Origin: Polynucleobacter sp. Latsch14-2
Lineage (GTDB): Bacteria > Pseudomonadota > Gammaproteobacteria > Burkholderiales > Burkholderiaceae
Assembly: GCF_018881925.1 (NCBI RefSeq)
Contig: NZ_JACVPL010000003.1
Coordinates: forward strand, 1-64,000
Length of the DNA: 64,000 bases
Reading direction: 5' to 3'
Each line of letters opens with the position of its first letter. Within the stretch, counting starts at the first letter, position 1. This document shows, in pieces, positions 38,522 through 47,706 of this stretch. The position numbers and the translations under genes are program-made. The notes under the pieces are model-generated. The model had not been told where the DNA came from, searched no databases, and saw only the letters and a program-made list of their open reading frames with translations.

Positions 38522-39118
38522 TTACGGCAAGGGAGCGATGAATTTTTCTCGATAATACTTTAGCTCTTCAATAGATTCTTCGATATCAGCGAGTGCTGTA
38601 TGGGCCTGTTTCTTTGTAAAGCCTTTGAGCAATTCTGGATGCCAGCGCTTGCATAATTCCTTCAAAGTGGAAACATCGACATTCCGATAATGAAAGTAGG
38701 CCTCTAATTTAGGCATGTACTTGGCCATAAAACGACGATCTTGTCCAATCGTATTGCCGCACATTGGGGAGACGCCAGCCTTCACATACTGCTTCAAAAA
38801 AGCAATACATTCAGCCTCAACAGCAGCTTCATCCTGTTTGGCGGCTTTTACTTTATCAATCAAACCGGAGCGCCCATGAGTGCCCTTATTCCAAGCATCC
38901 ATGGCATCGAGCACAGCGTCCTCTTGGTGTACTACCCAAACGGGGGCGGTGGCAATGGTATTAAGATGCCCGTCCGTCACAATCATTGCAATCTCAAGGA
39001 TGCGCTCAGATTCAGGATTTAAGCCTGACATCTCCATGTCAAGCCAAACCAGGTACTCATTGGCTGGAGCCGGCTTTGTTATCGGTGAATCAATTTGTTC
39101 GCTCATATTAAAAGGCAT
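38522..39118 (-). CDS. orn: Oligoribonuclease
   Basis: 3'-5' exonuclease that finishes RNA decay by degrading 2-5-mers (and pGpG). DEDD-type motifs are visible: [38 protein letters not shown] and the C-terminal [18 protein letters not shown]. Starts at 39118 and 39106 are both possible; about 20 extra residues precede the conserved core either way. It diverges from the Bug gene. Confidence 0.96.
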   Translation of the reverse strand: MPFNMSEQIDSPITKPAPANEYLVWLDMEMSGLNPESERILEIAMIVTDGHLNTIATAPVWVVHQEDAVLDAMDAWNKGTHGRSGLIDKVKAAKQDEAAVEAECIAFLKQYVKAGVSPMCGNTIGQDRRFMAKYMPKLEAYFHYRNVDVSTLKELCKRWHPELLKGFTKKQAHTALADIEESIEELKYYREKFIAPLP

Positions 39119-39171
39119 TTTATGCTCTAAAAGAGTCCGCCAGCAAAAAAGGAAGGCGCAAGCTTAGCAAA

Positions 39172-39185
39172 CATGTACGCACATG
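39172..39185. promoter_or_regulatory. Short palindrome in the orn-Bug gap
   Basis: CATGT-ACGC-ACATG is a perfect 5+4+5 inverted repeat in the 187-bp divergent region between orn and the Bug solute-binding gene. It could be an operator for the downstream catabolic-looking operon, but a repeat this short may be chance. Confidence 0.25.
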
Positions 39186-39305
39186 CTTTAGGTTCGCTTA
39201 AACCCAGCCAATTTAAAGGAAAGTATTTGATTTTATTTCCATGTGTAAGATAGCAAATAATGAATATTTCTAATCTTTATTTCTCAATACGCTAGGCAAC
39301 CTTAT

Positions 39306-40334
39306 ATGTCTCAATCTAGTCAAGCTTCTCTTTTTATTGCAGGCTGCATTCGCGCCTTCCACCCTGTCAAAAAACTTAAAAATGCATTGGGTCAAGCAAG
39401 TCTTATAGCGAGCCTGTGTGTGCCAGCTCTAGCATTTGCTGCCTACCCTGATCACCCCGTAAAACTGGTTGTCCCTTTTGCGCCCGCTGGAGCTGTAGAT
39501 GGAATCGCGCGACTTTTTTCCTCAGATTTTGGGAAAAATTTAGGTCAAACTGTGATTGTTGATAATCGACCTGGATCAGGGAGCACCATCGGCATACTGA
39601 GTGTTATTAAGGCGCCGCCTGATGGATATACGCTCTTACTGGGCAATATTGCAACCGCTTCTGCGCCTGCGATGTACCCAAAATCCACAATCAATCTTAA
39701 ACTCCTTCAGCCGATCACATTGATTGGGAGATCGGCTTATGTATTGGTAGTGAAAAATGATTTTCCCGCTCAGAACGTACCTGAATTAGTCGCCCTATTA
39801 AAAGCTAACCCTGGAAAATTTAATTATTCATCTGCCGGCTCTGGATCGGCCATTCACCTTGCGGCTGAGCTTTTTAAAAATAAAGCAGGGGTTGATATTA
39901 CCCACATCCCCTATAAAGGTGCGGGCCCCGCAATGAATGCCTTAATGGCAGGAGATGTGGAAATGATGTTTGGCTCTGTCGCAGAATTGAAATCTCAAAT
40001 TCAGGCAAAACGATTTAGAGCGATTGGCGTGACTACCAACACTAGATCTTCCACGCTCCCCGATGTACCGACCATGATTGAGGGCGGCGTGAAGGATTAC
40101 GATGTTGCGGGCTGGTATGGTGTCTACGCACCAGCCAATTTACCCAATGATGTATTGACGAAATTAAGAAAAGCGGCCGAACTCACCTTGGCCTCAGATG
40201 GCATTCAGCAATTACTAAAAAGATATGCCATGGAGCCCGTACAAGGTGGCTCAAAAGAGGCAGGCGATATGCTGGATGCTGAGACAAAGCGCTGGACAGA
40301 AGTCATTACTAAAGCAAATATTTACGCTGATTAA
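39306..40334 (+). CDS. Tripartite tricarboxylate transporter solute-binding protein (Bug/TctC family)
   Basis: Periplasmic binding protein for a small carboxylate. A long N-terminal region ends in a signal-like segment (VPALAFAAYPDHP). The mature part has YPDHPVKLVVPFAPAGAVDGIARLF, IVDNRPGSGSTIG, LPDVPTMIEGGVKDYDV and WYGVYAPANLP, all Bug hallmarks. These families are greatly expanded in Burkholderiales and ligands cannot be read from sequence. It is followed 9 bp later by two MmgE/PrpD genes, so the ligand is probably their substrate or a relative. No TctA/TctB membrane genes are present here. Confidence 0.93.
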   Translation: MSQSSQASLFIAGCIRAFHPVKKLKNALGQASLIASLCVPALAFAAYPDHPVKLVVPFAPAGAVDGIARLFSSDFGKNLGQTVIVDNRPGSGSTIGILSVIKAPPDGYTLLLGNIATASAPAMYPKSTINLKLLQPITLIGRSAYVLVVKNDFPAQNVPELVALLKANPGKFNYSSAGSGSAIHLAAELFKNKAGVDITHIPYKGAGPAMNALMAGDVEMMFGSVAELKSQIQAKRFRAIGVTTNTRSSTLPDVPTMIEGGVKDYDVAGWYGVYAPANLPNDVLTKLRKAAELTLASDGIQQLLKRYAMEPVQGGSKEAGDMLDAETKRWTEVITKANIYAD

Positions 40335-40343
40335 GGATTAAAA

Positions 40344-41702
40344 ATGGGAATGCATATTAAAGAAGATGGAAGTCCTGCATATACAGAGGACTTCGCCACA
40401 CACATCTCTAAGGTTAAATTTGAAGATTTATCTCCCGCAACAATTCATGCTGGTAAGCGAGGCATCTTAGACTGGCTTGGATGCGCCTTGATTGGCAGTC
40501 TTGATTCCACTCCAGACATCTTAATAGAGACCCTTAAGGAAGATGGGGCAGAACCTCAGGCGATTGTTTTAGGTAAAAAATCATCCCTGTCTTATATCAA
40601 TGCGGCAATGGTAAATGGTCAGATGGGTCATTTATTAGATTTTGATGACACCCATATGGGTGGAGTTGTGCTGCATGCTAGCTCCCCTACTTTATCCGCA
40701 CTATTTTCTGAATCGCAACGCCAAGCTAGTAGTGGTAAAAATTTTCTAGTTGCCTATATTTGCGGTTTTGAGGCTGGCGTTCGGGTTGGCCAATCATCTC
40801 CCGCCCATCATGCAGGAGGGTGGCACCTCACGGGCACTCTGGGGCACTTCTCAGCAGCAGTAGCTGTAGCAAAGCTATTGGGACTAAATGCTAGCCAAAT
40901 GACGCACGCAATGGGTATAGCAGGCACGCAAGCTAGCGGCATGCAACAAAACCGCGGAACCATGTGCAAATCTTTCCATGCGGGAAAAGCTGCCGCTAAT
41001 GGAATCTTATCTGCACGATTAGCTATGAAGGGCTTTAATAGCAGCGTAGAAATCGTGGAAGGCAAAAGAGGTTTCTGTCGCATCTACAGCGCTAGCTCGG
41101 CGCCGGAGCGCATGACTCATGAATTGGGTGTTGATTGGGAGATTGCCCGTAATGGCTTTAAGCCTTATGCATGTGGTGTTGTATTGCACCCGGCGATTGA
41201 TGCGCTCATAGCACTGCGCCAATTGAAGCAATGGGATCATGACGCCATTGAGTCGATTGAGGTTAAGGTCAATCCCCTAGTTGTATCTATTACTGGCACA
41301 CTAAATCCTAGCTCTGGTCTACATTCAAAATTTAGTATCTACCATAGTATTGCAGTTGCTTTCCTAGATGGCAAAGCGGGCATTGAGCAATACTCTGATC
41401 GTAGGGTATTGGATCCAATAGTTGAAAAGTTACGTCAAAAAATTACAGTGGCCGTTGATGAATCCCTACAAAGAGATCAAGCATATGCTCGCATTAATAC
41501 TAACGCTGGCTCGGAAGAAATTTATATTGAACATGCCAAGGGAACAGTTGACCACCCCATGTCAGATGAAGATCTCATTGAGAAATTTCTCTCTAATGCC
41601 ACTCCAGTCATTGGAGCTCAGAATGCCCAACAAGCCCAAAAAATGATATGGGATATTGATCGTGAGCAGGATATGAAAAAGCTTTTACAGCTTTGCAGAT
41701 AA
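40344..41702 (+). CDS. MmgE/PrpD-family protein (first copy)
   Basis: A 452-residue member of the family that includes 2-methylcitrate dehydratase (PrpD), cis-aconitate decarboxylase and iminodisuccinate epimerase. Visible signatures are DWLGCALIGSL, AAMVNGQMGHLLDFDDTHMGGVVLHAS, AYICGFEAGVRVGQ, GTLGHFSAAVAVAKLLGL and KPYACGVVLHPAID. The rest of the methylcitrate cycle (prpB, prpC, acnD) is absent, so a propionate role is unlikely. Substrate unknown. It lies between the Bug gene and a second, divergent family member. Confidence 0.88.
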   Translation: MGMHIKEDGSPAYTEDFATHISKVKFEDLSPATIHAGKRGILDWLGCALIGSLDSTPDILIETLKEDGAEPQAIVLGKKSSLSYINAAMVNGQMGHLLDFDDTHMGGVVLHASSPTLSALFSESQRQASSGKNFLVAYICGFEAGVRVGQSSPAHHAGGWHLTGTLGHFSAAVAVAKLLGLNASQMTHAMGIAGTQASGMQQNRGTMCKSFHAGKAAANGILSARLAMKGFNSSVEIVEGKRGFCRIYSASSAPERMTHELGVDWEIARNGFKPYACGVVLHPAIDALIALRQLKQWDHDAIESIEVKVNPLVVSITGTLNPSSGLHSKFSIYHSIAVAFLDGKAGIEQYSDRRVLDPIVEKLRQKITVAVDESLQRDQAYARINTNAGSEEIYIEHAKGTVDHPMSDEDLIEKFLSNATPVIGAQNAQQAQKMIWDIDREQDMKKLLQLCR

Positions 41703-41728
41703 ACAACTCACCTCATCACGAGCACCCT

Positions 41729-43102
41729 ATGGAACTAATATCATCACCGATGCCAAAAGTGTCTGAGTACATCGCCAATGCACTCAAGCAGGATCTGCCG
41801 GACCATGTTCTTGAAAAAGTGAAGTTTCATTTTTTAGACACCGTTGCATCCATGATCTCTGGCTCCACAATGTTGGCAGGTGAAAGAGCAATTCAATTCA
41901 TCAATGCACAAGGTGCAGCCGCTCCTCAGGCCAGCCTTCTCGGTACGAGGTTGAAAACAACGGCCATTAATGCTGCCTTAGCAAATGGAATGTTCGGCCA
42001 TGCTGATGAAACCGATGACTCTCATGCAGAGTCCTTGACCCATCCCGGCTGCGGCATTGTTGCCGCGGTAATGGCTGCAGGAGAGCTACAGAATAGTTCA
42101 GGCATCGACCTGCTCAAAGCCATGACTCTGGGTTACGACATTTGCTGTCGTCTAACAAAGTCTTTACACCCTTATCAATTTAGGGCGAATGGGCATTCAT
42201 CTCACACCTTTGGACCGAACTTTGGCGCTGCTGCCGCTGCTGGCGCCCTTTTTGGGGTCAACGCAATCCAAGCCAGATATCTCTTGTCTTATGCAGCTCA
42301 ACAAGCCTCAGGAGTTTCATGCTGGATGCGCGATAAAGACCACATCGAAAAAGCTTTTGATTTTGGAGGAATGGCCGCTAGAAATGGAGTTACTGCGGCG
42401 ATGATGGTCGCCAATGGTTTTACAGGTGTGGATGATGTTTTTTCAGGTGAACGCAATTTCTATGACGCCTATGGAATTGATCCACTCAGACAAGAACTTG
42501 GTGTTGACCTAGGCATTCGTTATGAAATTTTACAAACTAGTATTAAACGCTGGACCGTTGGCTCTCCAATTCAAGCGCCCCTTGACTGTGTAGATGAATT
42601 AATTCATACCCTTGGAAAAAAACTTGACCCATCTAATATCATTAACATTCACGTCAAGATTCCACATGAATCCTTAACCATCGTTAACAATCGAGAGATG
42701 CCTGAAATCTGTCTACAGCATCTAGTTGCCTTAATGATTATCGAAGGCAAAATGGATTTTCACCTGGCTCACGATCGAACTAAGATGGCAAATCCTGAAG
42801 TGCTCAAGCTTAGAAAATCCATTACCCTAGAAGGCAGTGATGAGCTATCAAAAAATATGCCGACTAGACAAGGGATTGTGCGACTAACACTCCAATCTGG
42901 CGAGAGCTTTGAAGTTTATACACGGGATGTGAAGGGTACACCAAATAATTCAATGACTCGGATAGAACTCGACAGAAAATGTACCGACTTGATTTCACCG
43001 ATCCTGGGCGCCGAGCAAGCCAGAAAAATTTGCCAAGCCGTCTGGGAACTTGAAACCTGTGATTCGGCTCGAGATTTTGCATTGCTATTAACAAAAAAGT
43101 AA
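41729..43102 (+). CDS. MmgE/PrpD-family protein (second copy)
   Basis: A 457-residue relative of the preceding protein, clearly not a recent duplicate: it reads FLDTVASMISGS, NAALANGMFGHADETDDSHAESLTHPGCGIVAAV, LGYDICCRLTKSL and FGPNFGAAAAAGALFG. The ATG at 41729 lies 26 bp after the previous stop; a TTG at 41693 would overlap it. Two family members behind one Bug gene suggest a two-subunit enzyme or successive steps on related hydroxy or amino dicarboxylates; this is inference. Confidence 0.86.
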   Translation: MELISSPMPKVSEYIANALKQDLPDHVLEKVKFHFLDTVASMISGSTMLAGERAIQFINAQGAAAPQASLLGTRLKTTAINAALANGMFGHADETDDSHAESLTHPGCGIVAAVMAAGELQNSSGIDLLKAMTLGYDICCRLTKSLHPYQFRANGHSSHTFGPNFGAAAAAGALFGVNAIQARYLLSYAAQQASGVSCWMRDKDHIEKAFDFGGMAARNGVTAAMMVANGFTGVDDVFSGERNFYDAYGIDPLRQELGVDLGIRYEILQTSIKRWTVGSPIQAPLDCVDELIHTLGKKLDPSNIINIHVKIPHESLTIVNNREMPEICLQHLVALMIIEGKMDFHLAHDRTKMANPEVLKLRKSITLEGSDELSKNMPTRQGIVRLTLQSGESFEVYTRDVKGTPNNSMTRIELDRKCTDLISPILGAEQARKICQAVWELETCDSARDFALLLTKK

Positions 43103-43207
43103 TTTCTCGACGAGTTAGTGTTTTAGGGATAGCCTAGTTTTGGTCAAAAGCACTGCTTACGAGAAAAGTTTTAGGCTTATCTCATTTAAAGCAAAACTAT
43201 AAATATA

Positions 43208-44467
43208 ATGGGGGTCATGACATTCACCATTGTTTTCCTCATTGCCTTCATTACAAGCTTCGGCATACGCCACTGGCTAGCTCAACGTCAAATGCGCTTC
43301 GTCGCTCAACATCGGATAAATGTACCCATAGAGTTCACTGAAAAGGTCACGCTAGCAGAACATCAAAAGGCAGCGGATTACACTATCGCCAAATTACGGC
43401 TAGGTATTTTAGAGAACGGTGTCAGCGCCATTATTTTGATTGCCTTTACCCTGCTCGGTGGATTGCAGATTCTCAATCTATCTCTTTTGCAGTTGTTCGG
43501 TGATGGTATTGCCCAGCAGATTGCCTTACTGGGCTCGATTGCTATTATTTCCGGAGTAATTGACCTACCCTTCTCCTGGTACAAGCAATTTCATGTTGAG
43601 GAGCGCTTTGGCTTTAATCGCATGGATAAGAAACTATTCTTTATCGATTTGATTAAAGGTGTTGGTATTGGTGCGGCAATTGGTGTTCCACTGCTGTGGG
43701 CCATTTTGAGCTTGATGGCACAGGCTGGAGACCTTTGGTGGCTTTGGGCTTGGGTTGTACTAACTCTATTTAGCCTGCTAATGCAGTGGATTTTTCCTAG
43801 CTTTATTGCGCCTTTATTTAATCAATTTCAGCCTCTCCCAGAGGGTGCCCTGAAGACTCAAATTGAGGCCCTCTTGACGCGTTGCGACTTTGCGAGCCAG
43901 GGCTTATTTGTCATGGATGGCAGCAAGCGAAGCGCTCATGGCAACGCATTTTTTGCTGGCATGGGTAAAGCCAAACGGATTGTGTTCTTTGATACCTTAA
44001 TAGAAAAACTAAATCCCGACGAAGTTGAGGCGGTATTGGCTCATGAACTTGGTCACTTTAAGTGCAACCATATTCGCAAACGTTTATTGGTGTCATTTGC
44101 CCTCAGCTTTGGTATGTTTGCCTTGTTGGGTTGGATCAGCACTCAACTATGGTTTTATACAGACCTTGGCGTCATGCCCAATCTGAATGGCTACAACGGT
44201 GGGCTAGCACTAGCTCTATTTATGCTGGTATCGCCAGTATTTAGCTTCTTCTTTACACCTCTAGCTAGCATTGCCTCTCGTAAACATGAATACGAGGCGG
44301 ATGGATTTGCAGCCAGTAAATCTTCAGCAAAAGATCTTATCTCGGCACTGGTAAAACTGTATCAGGATAATGCTTCCACCCTAACGCCTGATCCGATCTA
44401 TACCGCGTTTTACAGCTCTCATCCTCCTGCACCACTTCGCATTGCCAATCTTCAACGTCAAAGTTAA
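43208..44467 (+). CDS. M48-family membrane metallopeptidase (Ste24-like CAAX-protease type)
   Basis: Integral membrane zinc protease. The zinc motif HELGH is in VEAVLAHELGHFKCNHI, with the third ligand Glu in ASRKHEYEADGFA. Several hydrophobic helices and the N-terminal HVEERFGFNRM segment match the Ste24/CAAX prenyl protease 1 type; bacterial members probably act in membrane-protein quality control. ATGs at 43208 and 43217 are both in frame. It is 6 bp upstream of rsgA. Confidence 0.9.
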   Translation: MGVMTFTIVFLIAFITSFGIRHWLAQRQMRFVAQHRINVPIEFTEKVTLAEHQKAADYTIAKLRLGILENGVSAIILIAFTLLGGLQILNLSLLQLFGDGIAQQIALLGSIAIISGVIDLPFSWYKQFHVEERFGFNRMDKKLFFIDLIKGVGIGAAIGVPLLWAILSLMAQAGDLWWLWAWVVLTLFSLLMQWIFPSFIAPLFNQFQPLPEGALKTQIEALLTRCDFASQGLFVMDGSKRSAHGNAFFAGMGKAKRIVFFDTLIEKLNPDEVEAVLAHELGHFKCNHIRKRLLVSFALSFGMFALLGWISTQLWFYTDLGVMPNLNGYNGGLALALFMLVSPVFSFFFTPLASIASRKHEYEADGFAASKSSAKDLISALVKLYQDNASTLTPDPIYTAFYSSHPPAPLRIANLQRQS

Positions 44468-44473
44468 ATACTG

Positions 44474-45487
44474 ATGGAGCAATTTCATGCGTTACTAATT
44501 GCTTCCTACGGAAGGCACTATTTAGCGCAGCGTTTAATCAAAGACACTCATGAAAATGAATCTCCCGATGGCCCGCTAATTCAGGTAAGCACTCCTGCTA
44601 AACAACATATCGGTGCCGTAGGTGATCGAATGTTGCTAGAGATGACTTCGGCAGATCAAGCGCGCATCATTCAAATCGAGCCCAGAGAAAACCTTCTCTA
44701 TCGATCGGATGCCTTTAAGAGCAAACTCATTGCATCTAATGTTGATCAAATTTTAGTTGTCTTGGCAACGCAACCTGCATTCTCACCAGACCTATTGGGC
44801 AGAGCAGTCGTGGCCGCAGAAACTAATCAAATTGGCTTGCATATCATCCTAAATAAATGCGATCTACCAGACAACTTAGAACAGGCTCGCAAAATCATTG
44901 CGCCTTATGCGCGGATGGGCTACCCAGTCAGTGAAGTTTCTGCCAAGTTTGATGCAACTTCAATGGAAGCATTGCGCCCTGCCTTGCAAGGCAAGGTCTC
45001 GGTATTTGTAGGGCAATCTGGCATGGGTAAATCGAGTCTTCTTAACGCTTGGGTACCTAATGCTGCCGCCCTTACCCAAGAGTATTCGGTAAGACTAGAT
45101 ACGGGAAAACATACCACTACAGCGTGCCGTTACTTCGAGCTACCAAAGACCTGGGGAAGAGATGCTCATGGCAAACTGGGGGCGCTCATTGATTCGCCAG
45201 GCTTTCAGGAATTTGGTTTAGCGCATATGTCAGTAAGTGAGCTAGAACATGCTTTCAGAGAGTTCAAGGGGCTGATTGGTAAATGCCGTTTTCATAATTG
45301 TGCACATCAATCTGAGCCTGATTGTGCGGTCCGTGATGCAGTAGCTAAAAATGAAATAGCGCCAGAAAGACTGGCGCTATTTAGGCAATTGCGATCTGAT
45401 TCAAAAACAGCAGATACGCAGATTCAAGGGATTAGCCAAGCCAAAGAGAGATGGTCAGCATTAGCAATAAAGCCATCCAAGCGATAA
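44474..45487 (+). CDS. rsgA: Small ribosomal subunit biogenesis GTPase RsgA
   Basis: Circularly permuted GTPase that checks late 30S assembly. It has an N-terminal OB fold, then the permuted order NKCDL (G4), GQSGMGKSSLLN (G1) and DSPGFQEFG (G3), and a C-terminal zinc knuckle CRFHNCAHQSEPDC. The 337-residue length is typical. Its last 56 bases overlap the 3' end of the convergent CobD/CbiB-type gene. M48 protease, rsgA and orn often neighbour each other in relatives. Confidence 0.95.
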   Translation: MEQFHALLIASYGRHYLAQRLIKDTHENESPDGPLIQVSTPAKQHIGAVGDRMLLEMTSADQARIIQIEPRENLLYRSDAFKSKLIASNVDQILVVLATQPAFSPDLLGRAVVAAETNQIGLHIILNKCDLPDNLEQARKIIAPYARMGYPVSEVSAKFDATSMEALRPALQGKVSVFVGQSGMGKSSLLNAWVPNAAALTQEYSVRLDTGKHTTTACRYFELPKTWGRDAHGKLGALIDSPGFQEFGLAHMSVSELEHAFREFKGLIGKCRFHNCAHQSEPDCAVRDAVAKNEIAPERLALFRQLRSDSKTADTQIQGISQAKERWSALAIKPSKR

Positions 45488-46391
45488 CCAAGCGCCACAC
45501 CAAACCAATTGCGGAACGCATTGTCCGCTCAGTTGGCTCAAGACCTACTTCATAAACAATAGGTTCACCCGCTTCAGCCATACGCAAAGCTTCATCGCTA
45601 TCAGGCTCGCTTAAAGGCTCTCCTAAGCGCACACCAAGCGCACCGCTACCTGCCGCAAGAATCACCGCTGATAATGAATCAGCCCATTTGCCAGTCAAAT
45701 AACGCCAAGCATAGACTGCACCTTCAAAATTACCTACGATCGCAAAACCCATTGCAGTAATCCGGGCTGGAATCCAATCTAATACATAGAAGAAATGGCG
45801 AGCTGCCTCACTTAAATTAAAGTCACCCCTGTCCGACCAACGCTGGGCTGCAATATCGGCCAAGCGATAAAGCACAACGCCTGCTGGGCCCATAGGCATC
45901 ATGAACCAGAACAAGACCCCAAATACATGATGATGAGAGCCGATAATCGCACGCTCTAAAGCCAGGGATATAACTTCAGCCTCATTCAAACTGGATACGT
46001 CCAACTCAGGACCATACCACTCACCTAAGGCGAGACGAGCTGCAGGTAAATCATGATTCTCAATCGCTTCATGCACCAAAGTAAATGAGTGGCTGAACTG
46101 ACGAAAACCAAAAAATAAGTAAGCAATAGTCACATTCCAAATAAAACCCAAGATTGGATAAGTGAGCATGCAGGCTACATACACTATAAAAACTAAAAAG
46201 GTGGGAAGAATGAAGGCGACTAAACAGGCCATCCGCGCACCCACCGGGCTTGCTCCATCCTCAGTCTTGCCACCAAACTCACCGGCGACCCAATCTAGCC
46301 ATCGAGCACTTACACGATGGATCCAATGATTAACTGATACCGGACGATACTGTTCGGCGATCAGGGCAAATAGAATAGAAAAGAAAGTCAT
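45432..46391 (-). CDS. CobD/CbiB-family membrane protein
   Basis: A 319-residue multi-pass membrane protein with the N-terminal pattern FFSILFALIAEQYRPV and the central DIAAQRWSDR...FFYVLDWIPARITAMGFAIVGNFEGA typical of CobD/CbiB. The classical family member attaches the aminopropanol arm in cobalamin synthesis, but no other cobalamin gene is near, and this single-gene form is common beside nudL in Burkholderiales. An AmpE-like sensor role has been proposed for relatives; function here is unproven. It overlaps nudL by four bases and converges on rsgA. Confidence 0.78.
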   Translation of the reverse strand: MTFFSILFALIAEQYRPVSVNHWIHRVSARWLDWVAGEFGGKTEDGASPVGARMACLVAFILPTFLVFIVYVACMLTYPILGFIWNVTIAYLFFGFRQFSHSFTLVHEAIENHDLPAARLALGEWYGPELDVSSLNEAEVISLALERAIIGSHHHVFGVLFWFMMPMGPAGVVLYRLADIAAQRWSDRGDFNLSEAARHFFYVLDWIPARITAMGFAIVGNFEGAVYAWRYLTGKWADSLSAVILAAGSGALGVRLGEPLSEPDSDEALRMAEAGEPIVYEVGLEPTERTMRSAIGLVWRLVIAWMALLLMLTISLWLG

Positions 46392-47125
46392 ACTTTTAAT
46401 AAATGATACAGGTTACGTAACATTCCAGCTGTCGCTCCCCATATAAAGCGATCCTTGTAGGGCATTGCATAAAAGCTGCGGCTACCTTGGTCGCTCTGCC
46501 AAACCCGAATCTGGTGATTTGCTGGATCCATCAAAAATTGCAGAGGTACCTCAAATATATCCGCTACCTCGAATTCATCCAAGACATATTCTGCCTGAGG
46601 TTTGACCAAGCCAACAATTGGGGTCACGCTGTAACCGGAAACCGTCAAATACTCAGGTAATTGACCAATAATCTCGACCCGCTCTCGCTCTAGACCAATT
46701 TCTTCCCTGCTTTCGCGCAAAGCTGTCTCATGAGGACCGGTATCCTGAGGGTCCATGCGACCGCCCGGAAAGCTAATTTGACCAGCATGGTCCCGCAAAT
46801 GATTAGTTCGCTGGGTCAATAAGATCGATAAACCATCCGGGTTTAGTAGCAAAGGAATCAGTACGGCAGCACGCGTAACCTTCCCAGCTGCTTGACGCTT
46901 GGCAATGATGTCAGCTGCAATCACATGTCGATTCTCATCGGTAATTTCTGGCTCCCATTCGGGCGGAGACTGAAATCGCTCTTGAATGGCCAAAGGACTT
47001 AAAAGATGAGGGGTCACCTTAGTCTGGTTATCGCAAATGCCTCTGATAGGGACTGCCTGCGCATCAAAACCTGCAGGAGCTGCAACATTGATTACATGTT
47101 CTTCAGGTTTCGATATCTTGGGCAT
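46388..47125 (-). CDS. Nudix hydrolase, CoA-pyrophosphatase type (NudL)
   Basis: A 245-residue protein with the UPF0035 motif SILLTQRTNHLRDHAGQISFPGGR leading into the Nudix box G-x5-E-x7-REEIGL (the segment ending ALRESREEIGLE). This pair of motifs marks enzymes that cleave CoA to 3',5'-ADP and phosphopantetheine. An N-terminal extension of about 90 residues is unusual compared with the shorter E. coli NudL. It is coupled to the CobD/CbiB gene by an ATGA overlap and follows the rplS terminator. Confidence 0.9.
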   Translation of the reverse strand: MPKISKPEEHVINVAAPAGFDAQAVPIRGICDNQTKVTPHLLSPLAIQERFQSPPEWEPEITDENRHVIAADIIAKRQAAGKVTRAAVLIPLLLNPDGLSILLTQRTNHLRDHAGQISFPGGRMDPQDTGPHETALRESREEIGLERERVEIIGQLPEYLTVSGYSVTPIVGLVKPQAEYVLDEFEVADIFEVPLQFLMDPANHQIRVWQSDQGSRSFYAMPYKDRFIWGATAGMLRNLYHLLKV

Positions 47126-47145
47126 ATTGTTATTTTAGGGCAACA

Positions 47146-47171
47146 AAAAAGGCGACCAAGGCCGCCTTTTT
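47146..47171. terminator. Terminator after the rpsP-rimM-trmD-rplS operon
   Basis: AAAAAGGCG/CGCCTTTTT with an eight-base loop, giving a T-run on either strand. It lies 17 bp after the rplS stop and ends that operon before nudL. Confidence 0.88.
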
Positions 47172-47187
47172 CACTTCAAGCCGATCA

Positions 47188-47580
47188 TTATTCAGCAGCT
47201 GGTACAGCCGCTGCTTTTCGTGCAGGAAGCTTTTCTTTGATACGTGCAGACTTACCTGAACGATCGCGCAAGTAGTACAGCTTCGCACGACGTACATCAC
47301 CGCGACGCTTCACTTCAATGCTAGCAATCAATGGTGAGTAAGTTTGGAATGTACGTTCAACACCTTCGCCAGATGAAATCTTACGAACGATGAAGCTGGA
47401 ATTGAGTCCACGATTGCGCTTGGCAATCACAACGCCTTCAAAGGCCTGGGTACGCTTACGTGTACCTTCAACTACGTTTACACCAACAATCACTGTATCG
47501 CCAGGAGCAAAACTTGGCAGTGTTTTATTGGCAGTTAAGCGAGCAATTTCTTCTTGCTCAATTTTTTCAATCAAATTCAT
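47188..47580 (-). CDS. rplS: 50S ribosomal protein L19
   Basis: Large-subunit protein at the 30S-50S interface. The 130-residue protein has [55 protein letters not shown] and [17 protein letters not shown], standard for L19, with an alanine-rich tail. It is the last gene of the rpsP-rimM-trmD-rplS operon, here separated from trmD by 126 bp. Confidence 0.98.
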   Translation of the reverse strand: MNLIEKIEQEEIARLTANKTLPSFAPGDTVIVGVNVVEGTRKRTQAFEGVVIAKRNRGLNSSFIVRKISSGEGVERTFQTYSPLIASIEVKRRGDVRRAKLYYLRDRSGKSARIKEKLPARKAAAVPAAE

Positions 47581-47706
47581 TTTTAATCCTTAAACATCTT
47601 GTCAGCGTTTAATCCCGAGATATAAATCAACGGACCAGACAGAGGATGCAGTTAAATCAATTTCACTAAACCAAAACATAAGCGCCTTATTCAACACTGA
47701 GATGAC

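Noticed and set aside
40344-43102. The two MmgE/PrpD genes as a recent tandem duplication
   Set aside because: Their sequences differ throughout apart from family motifs, so they are old paralogues or distinct subunits.
47581-47706. Possible promoter in the 126-bp trmD-rplS gap
   Set aside because: No -35/-10 pair with acceptable spacing was found on the minus strand.
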